Shown here piece by piece: positions 57,838 through 64,000 of a DNA stretch of 64,000 nt. A model generated the notes under the pieces. The model worked only from the letters and a program-made list of their open reading frames with translations. It was not told the origin of the DNA and did no database searches. Origin of the DNA: Conus ventricosus (taxonomy: Eukaryota; Mollusca; Gastropoda; Neogastropoda; Conidae); the NCBI GenBank assembly GCA_018398815.1, contig CM031614.1, forward strand, positions 54,358,315 to 54,422,314, given 5' to 3'. Each line of letters opens with the position of its first letter. The first letter of the stretch is position 1. The position numbers and the translations under genes are program-made.

Positions 57838-57960
57838 CAGACCACCGGCCATACGGAGCCTTTTCAAGACTCCATTTCAGTGTTACCAATAAGACGTCAC
57901 TGTGTGCGGATTAGTCCATATACGTTACACCACATCTGTTCAGCTATGAGGCGAGATGGT
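57838..57960 (+). mobile_element. SINE fragment (gastropod type)
   Basis: CATTTCAGTG, then GACGTCACTGTGTGCGGATT, AGTCCATATACG and TTACACCACATCTG, collinear with the copy at 62,330. Confidence 0.65.
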
Positions 57961-58167
57961 GCAGGGATTACAATTAGATAAATGTATTCGTGAGCAGGTG
58001 AATGAATTAGTGAATTAAGCAAATAGGTAAGTAATTCAAGTTATCTTGCTCTTATTGATCAATTGATAAGCAAGACCAAAACCGGTCTTATGCCAGTCCA
58101 TAAATCGGTAAATGAACACTTTGCCCATTTGTATGCGGAACAGTCTTTTAGGATTAGGCATCAACTC

Positions 58168-58204
58168 TAGTAGCAGTAGCAGCAGCAGCAGCAACAGCAG
58201 TAGA
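58168..58204. repeat. (AGC)n microsatellite
   Basis: Imperfect AGC run with AGT and AAC variants. Confidence 0.85.
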
Positions 58205-58404
58205 CACAGTAGTGCGTGGAATAGGAGGAGAGAGTAGAAAATGAACACTGGTTGTTAAACTTGCTTTCGTTTCGGTTCCATCAAAAAGAGCGTTCGAGAG
58301 GCCTTCTTCACAATGTTTTCCTTATGTACTCATTCACGCATTTAGTGCTAGCTGCAAACCCTACGTACTGTGGCCACATGGTTTAGCAGATGTGATGTAG
58401 CGCA

Positions 58405-58455
58405 TGTGGGTTAGTCTACACGCAGTGACGCCTCTGGTGAAATCAAAACTGATAA
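58405..58455 (-). mobile_element. SINE fragment
   Basis: On the minus strand it reads TTTTGATTTCACCAGAGGCG followed by TCACTGCGTGTAGACTAACC, the leader of the same SINE. Truncated. Confidence 0.5.
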
Positions 58456-58559
58456 TCGAATAATTTTCTTTTAATTTCTGCTTTCACTATAGTTTGTCTT
58501 AGATTTCCGTGTCATTGTTTGAGATTCTACTGGAAAGGGCAGAAAGCTAGCAGCTTCAT

Positions 58560-58795
58560 TTTCAGTTTCATGAAAATTTCGTTATGCTCAAGTAAGTCCA
58601 AACACGCTACACCACATTTATCGAGTCAAAAGACTACAGTGTGCCGGGCCATGCCAGGGTTACAGCAATGTGGATTAATAAACATGTCACTGTATAGAGC
58701 AATTCTTAGAACAATGTCTCGTGTCTCACAGATGTTTGATAAAGGCATTTACGGAACGTGCTGGTCAGACTTTGGATACTTACCTAACATTGTCT
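58560..58795 (+). mobile_element. SINE fragment
   Basis: AGTCCAAACACGCTACACCA is followed later by GATGTTTGATAAAGGCATTT and CTGGTCAGACTTTGGATACT, matching the middle and 3' modules of the copy at 62,330-62,590. Confidence 0.6.
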
Positions 58796-58807
58796 CTACT
58801 ACTGTTA

Positions 58808-58808
<1 letters not shown>

Positions 58809-58848
<40 letters not shown>
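58809..58848. repeat. (GT)n microsatellite
   Basis: Uninterrupted GT run. Confidence 0.95.
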
Positions 58849-58851
<3 letters not shown>

Positions 58852-59141
58852 CACGCTTGCGCATGTTTATATTCCTGTACCTTGTGAGGGTACATGCGTA
58901 TGTGTAAGTATGTTTGCGTGTATGCATGTATGCGTAATTGTAACATGAGAGCAATGGCAATTCAGATGATTCTATAAGACATGAAAACTTTATAAATAAA
59001 TGAATAAATTAATGAATAGATGATCGATCAAAAGCAAGAAATTGAAATGTAACTAGTCAGCTTAATGATATTAACAAGTACTCACTGAAACAGAAGATTC
59101 ACCAGCAGTATGGGTGACCGTGGAGTGTTTCGATGCTACAG

Positions 59142-59303
59142 AACAGTGTCAGGCGGGCAGCATGTCGTCAGACGGGTTTCAGCCCTGCGAACTCTGCCCT
59201 CTGGGTCACTATCAGTCACGTGACGGCGCTGTGACTTGTGACCTCTGCCCCTTCAACACCTGGACAGAGACCTTGGGGGCCAACGGGTCACACCTTTGTC
59301 TGC
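59142..59303 (+). CDS. SVEP1-like extracellular protein, exon E (ephrin-receptor-like module)
   Basis: Acceptor GATGCTACAG at 59,141 and donor CTGC|GTGAGT at 59,304. 162 bases, phase 1 to 1, joining exon D in frame (Glu codon across the junction). It encodes QCQAGSMSSDGFQPCELC, PLGHYQSRDGAVTCDLCPFN and TWTETLGANGSHLCL, a second GCC2/GCC3 module with six cysteines in the usual order and one glycosylation site. The gene must continue to the right, because the last module ends in an open phase-1 donor. I find no further exon before 64,000. Confidence 0.85.
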
Positions 59304-61206
59304 GTGAGTGTGTTCCCTCTCCGTTGGAGAGTTTGTATTGCTTTATATCTGGGTAAATGTCTGTCTTATCTCTTGCTTGAAGGTGTTCCTCTTTGAGTGT
59401 ACTACGTCTGCGTGAATATTTGATTTGCTTCTGTGTTGCTTTTCTCTTGCTGTTTCGTCAGTGGCATATACCCCACGCTTCTTGTTCAGCACCCTTCATA
59501 CAAAGCCTCACCTTCAGGTGTTTTTTTCTTGTCATAGACCTAGCGCTGCAATCCAGAGGGAGGGATTAATGTCAGGTCCTAACAGGGAAATACCAGGCAA
59601 GACACTACTCTGCTGCTGGTTCACTCCAGTTGTACTTAATAGTGTGTGCTGTCCTCTAACACATGCAGAGTACCACCAATTAAGCCTTCAGCTATTGACT
59701 GTTTAAAAACTGAGGAGCCAGCATGAGTAAGCACCCCCCCCCCCCCCGCCTTCCTAAATCCCTGTTCTTCAGAGAGCACCACCACGTCTATTTAATGATC
59801 CAGCGACAGTCACCCTCACCTTCCTGATGCTGTTGATCTTGACAGGGATCCACAAGTCCAGAGCTGCTGACCATCTCGCTTTCAGCGGAATTGTTATGCT
59901 CAAACGCACGTCGTTTCTCTATTTCGGTTGACATCAAACAATTCTGCTCGCGAAAAGAAAAAAGTCCATTTATTCGTTTGTTCGTTTACACATCTACCGT
60001 TCGTATAGCCAAAGAGCTGTTTGGAAACTTACTTTCGGTTCAGTTTCTTCCGCCGCCAACATCTGGAAGCGACCCGCTCGTCCGATTAATCCTGAAGCAG
60101 CAAACAAGAAAAAGAAATTCGAACAGACGTGCAGATTCATGTTGCTTTCTGCTGTTATGATGGGAGTGCTGTTAAGCGATTCGGCCACTAAAAGTGTTCA
60201 GCCGTGTCAGGAAGAACCTTACAGATTTTCACTTTTCCTTGGGTCAAGACACTGCAGACGCACTGATGATTCAGAGGTGCAAATATGCCCCAAGTCTTAG
60301 GATAAAGTTTAGTGATAGTGTGTTTCAAAAATGTGAAAGACCAACAATGGATTGGCTGAGACAGTGATTCCAAGAAAACACTTGACAAAAGAAAGGAAAA
60401 GAAAATGTCTGGAATGTCATTCTTTTGTTTTGGGTGCGATACGCATGTATTCCTCTCAAATGTCAGAAATTCCTCTCAATGTTCAAAAACATTCCTCTCA
60501 AAACTCTTCACAGGTTAGCAGCTCTGCACATCTTGCTCTAATGTCTGTTTGTCTGATAAATGTACGTGCATGTATGTTTCATTTGTATGTTTGATTGAAT
60601 GTGCAAGGTTTTCTCTCGAGTGCCCGTGTTACTTCTACACTTGAGTAAGTGATTTTTGTTCGTACACCTGCGTAAATGTCAATTTATTCATTTTTCGTCA
60701 GAGTGAGAGTGTTCATCACCTAAATTAGTATATGTGTTAGCCTTTACATGCGTGAGTGTCTGTTTATTTGTATGTCTGTCTGAATGTGTTTCTTCCTGGA
60801 GAGTCTTTGTTACATCTCTATCTGTGTTAATGCATGTCTTATTCCTATGCTTGACTGGTTGTTCTTCTATGCGCCCCCCCCCCCCCCTCCCCCGTCCCTT
60901 CCCACCCTTCCGTTCCGACAGGAAAACTGGTTTTGAAATGACTTGGTCAATAATTTGGTGTGCAACCATTTGCTCTTTAGTGAAGTCTAGACCCTTGTAA
61001 TGCAGACAAGCAGATCAAAGAGTTACAGGGGCGGTATCGTCAATAAAAAGTCTTTACTTCTGAATTTTGTATTTTATTATTTTGAAAGATCATAGCTTTG
61101 ATGCTAATGCACTTCAGTATTTCCATTGTCATAGAAATGATGAACCGAAATGTTTGGGATACCTTTTATCCTTCAGTGACAAATAGAGTCAATTTAAGTT
61201 GCAATG
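59304..61206. other. intronic or intergenic DNA; no gene recognised
   Basis: Short C tracts near 59,736 and 60,872 and otherwise ordinary sequence. No exon with a recognisable domain is seen. Confidence 0.45.
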
Positions 61207-61474
61207 TATATGTTACCGTCAATCCGTGAAATCAGGCAATGTGTGTAGCGAGATTCACAGCCGATTCAAATATAGAGAAATTCTCGATGTCAGGGTTAGG
61301 GAAATTAGTTAGGGTTAGGGTTAGGGTTTGGGTTAGGGTTAGTTCTAATAAACTCTAACCCTAACCCAAACCCTAACCCTATACCTAACCCTAACTTTGA
61401 CTCGAGAGGGTTCCCTATATGTCATGCTTATTACACACATTGCCTGATTTCACAGATTGACGGTAACATATATA
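61207..61474. mobile_element. palindromic foldback element carrying telomeric repeats
   Basis: Outer arms TATGTTACCGTCAAT and ATTGACGGTAACATA continue inward through GTGAAATCAGGCAATGTGTG on the left and its complement on the right (one mismatch). The centre holds TTAGGG repeats (61,293-61,342) meeting CCCTAA repeats (61,356-61,400) head to head. TA dinucleotides at both edges could be the target duplication. No coding capacity, so MITE-like. Confidence 0.75.
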
Positions 61475-62329
61475 CTGGGTAAAACTCTGTACCAAAACTA
61501 TGAAACTAACCTGTGCATGTCAAGGGCCATTGTGACGACAAATTATCCAGACAGGGTGTCTAGGAATGAAGCTGATCGAACATTAGATCTGCTTTCTGGC
61601 AGAAAAGACCACACTGGGTTATTTCAGTTCACAGCATGCTCTATGGCCTGCAAGCTAAACAAATAAGCATTAAAAATGGGTACTCAGTCATCAATCAGAC
61701 ATATGTCTTGCTGTATTAGATGACGGGTCTGTAACCATACTTGCTGATCGTGCTGATCAGATAAATTCGTCAACTAATTTGTCCTTAGTGTCCCCGGATA
61801 TTTTTCCATTTTACACATAGGGTTTTAGTCAACTACCATTGGGTAGAGAGATCATGATCCTTCCTGTTAAAGTTCTGATTTCAGTGAGTCCTTAGAAAAC
61901 GGAGTGCAGTTCTAGCGGTGTACGGTACAATAAAGACAAAGCTAACTGGGATCTTCGTGTTCAAAGTTTAGCTTATGGTTCACATGGGCTCAATTTTAGT
62001 CATGATACAGAATCAGCAGAGATTCTTGAAAACTGTTGTGAAATTTCAGAAATCTAAAACTGAGGACAGCAGAAGGTGCTATTCAGTTTAAAGACCACCC
62101 AGTGAAATCTTCGAACCCTTCGTCGAACACCATATGTGAATTATTTGTAAAAATGAAAGACAGAAGCGTTTCAAAAGTGGATGAATAATCCCTATGTCAT
62201 CATTCACAGCTTTCCCAAATAGTAAACGAGCCACATAGTAAATACAAAATCAAAAGCATGTCCAAGTAAAGACTGTTCCACACAGTGCTCAGCTGCGGTC
62301 ACCCCCTTTGTGACTGATAATGCTTGGAC
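61475..62329. other. no gene recognised
   Basis: Ordinary AT-rich DNA. Confidence 0.45.
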
Positions 62330-62590
62330 CATTTCAGTTTCAGTTTCAGTTTCATCAAGGAGGCGTCACTGCGTGCGAACTAGTCCATATACGCTACACC
62401 ACATCCGCTAAGTTTTGAGACCACACTACGCATGATTTTAAGCTGATGGACAAATGAATTAACAACTAAGATGTGACAATTGAAGAAGAGCGTCTCGTGG
62501 CTACGACTCAGCGGATGTCTGACCTACGCATTAGCCCAACGCGCTGGTCAGACCTTCAGTGCCTACCTACCATTTTTTTTTGGCTTGGGC
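62330..62590 (+). mobile_element. SINE, most complete copy of the gastropod-type family
   Basis: (TTTCAG)n leader, GGCGTCACTGCGTGCGAAC, TCCATATACGCTACACCACA, an insertion of about 85 bp, then GCGGATGTCTGACC, ACGCATTAGCCCAACGCGCT and GGTCAGACCTTCAGTGCC. Known to me as a very common repeat of gastropod genomes. No family name is claimed. Confidence 0.7.
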
Positions 62591-63520
62591 CATCGAACAG
62601 TAGAGCTGACTACTGTTACTGAAATGGATGCTCAAAATATTGTCTACCTTAGATACTCTTTAAACAATAATCTTAGTTTTTTCAGCTGCTGGTTTCCTTA
62701 CAGCGCCTTCTTCTCGTTTTATTTTTCTATGCTTCAACGGGTCTTCCTTGGGGAGCTGTTGGATTCTGTTTTTGAACCCTTGATGACGAGAGTTCCACAG
62801 AATTATTGACTGGTATATCTTCATTTGATGTCAAGAGAACACAAACAGACATAGCCGTGTCTCACGGAGTCTGAATAAGCAGATGGAAGGCATTTGAGCA
62901 GGTGATAAACGGTCCCATTTTCAGGATGGACTACGATGGTTCCCATATGCTGCTAGTGATGGATATTATGGTTATAACCTAATCCTCTGATTTTTCATTT
63001 CCATTTTCTTTTTTTCATCATCCTCATTCCCCCCCCCCCCCCTCCTCCCCGCCCCCATTGTTTTCCTTTTCTGTTTGAACCTTTGCCGAATCATTAACGT
63101 AATGACAGAGGAAAGGAATTGTTGTTAGCCTACACGTTTTACCCCACTATTAAATTGTTCAACATTATGTTGTTTGGTCAATCAGTGGGAGGTTGCATCT
63201 CTTAAGAGATCCGAGTAAAGACTGATCTGCACGATTCGTAGCTTTTGTAACCCCTAATGTGACTGACGATGCTTGAATAATTGAACAGGAGAACTAACCA
63301 CTCAGACTGTTGACACCTTTTTTCCTCGCTTGTATCCTTAAATGGATCCTCAAGCATAGGCCCAAAGATTTCCACCTTACATTACATACTCTTTACATAA
63401 TGATTATATAAAATTAGAGTCAAAAGACCACTCAGAAGTCTAAAAATGCTCAACCAAATAGGGAGCGACATAACAGTTTAAAATAGGATTTAATTAAAAG
63501 CAAGTTAAAATCAAGCTGCT
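62591..63520. other. no gene recognised
   Basis: A C tract at 63,030-63,042 and otherwise unremarkable sequence. Confidence 0.45.
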
Positions 63521-63524
63521 AAAA

Positions 63525-63566
63525 ACATCTACAAATTTGTTTCACGCTGTGCGGTCGTCAGGATGT
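63525..63566 (-). ncRNA. hammerhead ribozyme candidate of a Penelope-like element
   Basis: On the minus strand, 42 nt: ACATC (stem I), CTGACGA core, CCGC-ACA-GCGT (stem II), GAAA core, CAAATTTG (self-complementary stem III), TA at the cleavage position, then GATGT closing stem I with five pairs. All invariant core bases are present (CUGANGA, GAAA, U-H). Stem II has three good pairs and one C-U mismatch beside the core, which may weaken it. A palindromic, loop-less stem III is typical of Penelope-like hammerheads, thought to act as dimers. Confidence 0.7.
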
Positions 63567-63639
63567 GATGAGCTTGTATTGCCAGTGCCACGTATATATA
63601 TATAGCTAGCTACCTTGCTGTTGTTTTTTCCCGTGCTAC

Positions 63640-64000
63640 ATGTGTTACTCAGGTGTTGGTTTTATTCGCTGATAGGAACTTCCATCTGTGTCTACAATTG
63701 TTAACCATTTCTGTTCTAACATTAAGAGTTGCCAACTGTGGTTTACATAGTATAATGTATTTCTCTGTAAGGCATAAATTACATTTTTGAAATGTTGTTG
63801 TATAGTGCTGCTCTTTTTAAGATTTTCCAAGATATGCTGTAGTCTATGTCTTTGTCTTTAAGTTTCCAAATGTATTTACTCAATTCTGTTTGGTTTTTAT
63901 ATCTTTCTTTGTTGAATGATTGTTTATGGTTTGCATATCTACTTTTGAATTGGTTTTCAGTGACACCTATATATGTTTCTTTTGCGTTCTCTGATGTTAC
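63640..64000 (-). pseudogene. Penelope-like element, GIY-YIG endonuclease end (runs off the window)
   Basis: Reading leftward from 64,000: TYIGVTENQFKSRYANHK (YIG strand and the catalytic-type Arg), then SFN and TELSKYIWKLKDK (expected Glu), SISWKILKRA, and, after a one-base shift near 63,780-63,795, CNLCLTEKY, LNVRTE and CRHRWKFL. This is the endonuclease C-terminal domain of a Penelope-like retroelement. The YIG half of the GIY-YIG signature is visible, but the upstream GIY and the reverse transcriptase lie beyond the window. It ends about 70 bp from the hammerhead motif, the arrangement known for these elements. Confidence 0.75.

Noticed and set aside
61293..61400. True chromosome end or telomere fusion
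   Set aside because: Only a few repeat units, enclosed by matching inverted arms and ordinary DNA on both sides.
62480..62809. 109-codon plus-strand ORF
   Set aside because: Its first third is the 3' module of a SINE. The rest shows no domain.

Overview
The window is animal nuclear DNA, most likely from a gastropod mollusc. Support: spliced exons with GT/AG boundaries; dense CA, CT and GT microsatellites; tRNA-derived SINE copies of a type I associate with gastropod genomes; and retroelement families typical of invertebrates. Much of the sequence looks like unpolished long-read consensus, with swollen homopolymers and missing single bases. This is worst at 1.0-3.4 kb, 11.5-18.4 kb, 19.5-23.2 kb, 33.2-36.5 kb and inside the 45-47.6 kb array. 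One 100-base gap of Ns lies at 29,991-30,090. Protein readings in these parts are broken, and I treat most breaks as sequence quality before biology.

Layout. 1-11 kb: simple repeats, several minisatellites, a tRNA-derived SINE and a jockey/CR1-like LINE fragment (9.2-10.4 kb). 11.1-22.7 kb: the most interesting block. A plus-strand RTE-like LINE is split at its catalytic FADD box by a 9.7-kb element with terminal inverted repeats of about 1.6-1.7 kb, a degraded protein-primed-type family B DNA polymerase and small hydrophobic ORFs. This has the architecture of a Polinton/Maverick, with a probable 6-bp target-site duplication. 23-30 kb: microsatellites, cassette repeats and a 5'-truncated RTE LINE with a perfect 13-bp target-site duplication. 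30-42 kb: a minus-strand L1/Tx1-like LINE split at its GDPLSP box by a Ty3 LTR retrotransposon (1.2-1.3 kb LTRs). The left half of this nest appears twice in tandem, the second time in degraded form, probably an assembly duplication.

44.3-59.3 kb: the only host gene I can support. Five plus-strand exons encode a secreted or extracellular protein with ephrin-receptor-like (GCC2/GCC3) cysteine modules, resembling SVEP1. Its first intron is nearly filled by a 39-bp minisatellite that seems to have grown from the exon-intron junction itself. A later intron holds a 24-bp minisatellite of 2.5 kb.

59.3-64 kb: SINE fragments, a palindromic element with head-to-head telomeric repeats, and the end of a Penelope-like element on the minus strand, with a GIY-YIG endonuclease and, just downstream, a compact hammerhead ribozyme candidate.

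There is no operon structure. Apart from the one host gene, the window is a record of nested transposition and tandem-repeat growth, blurred by consensus errors in the repeated parts.
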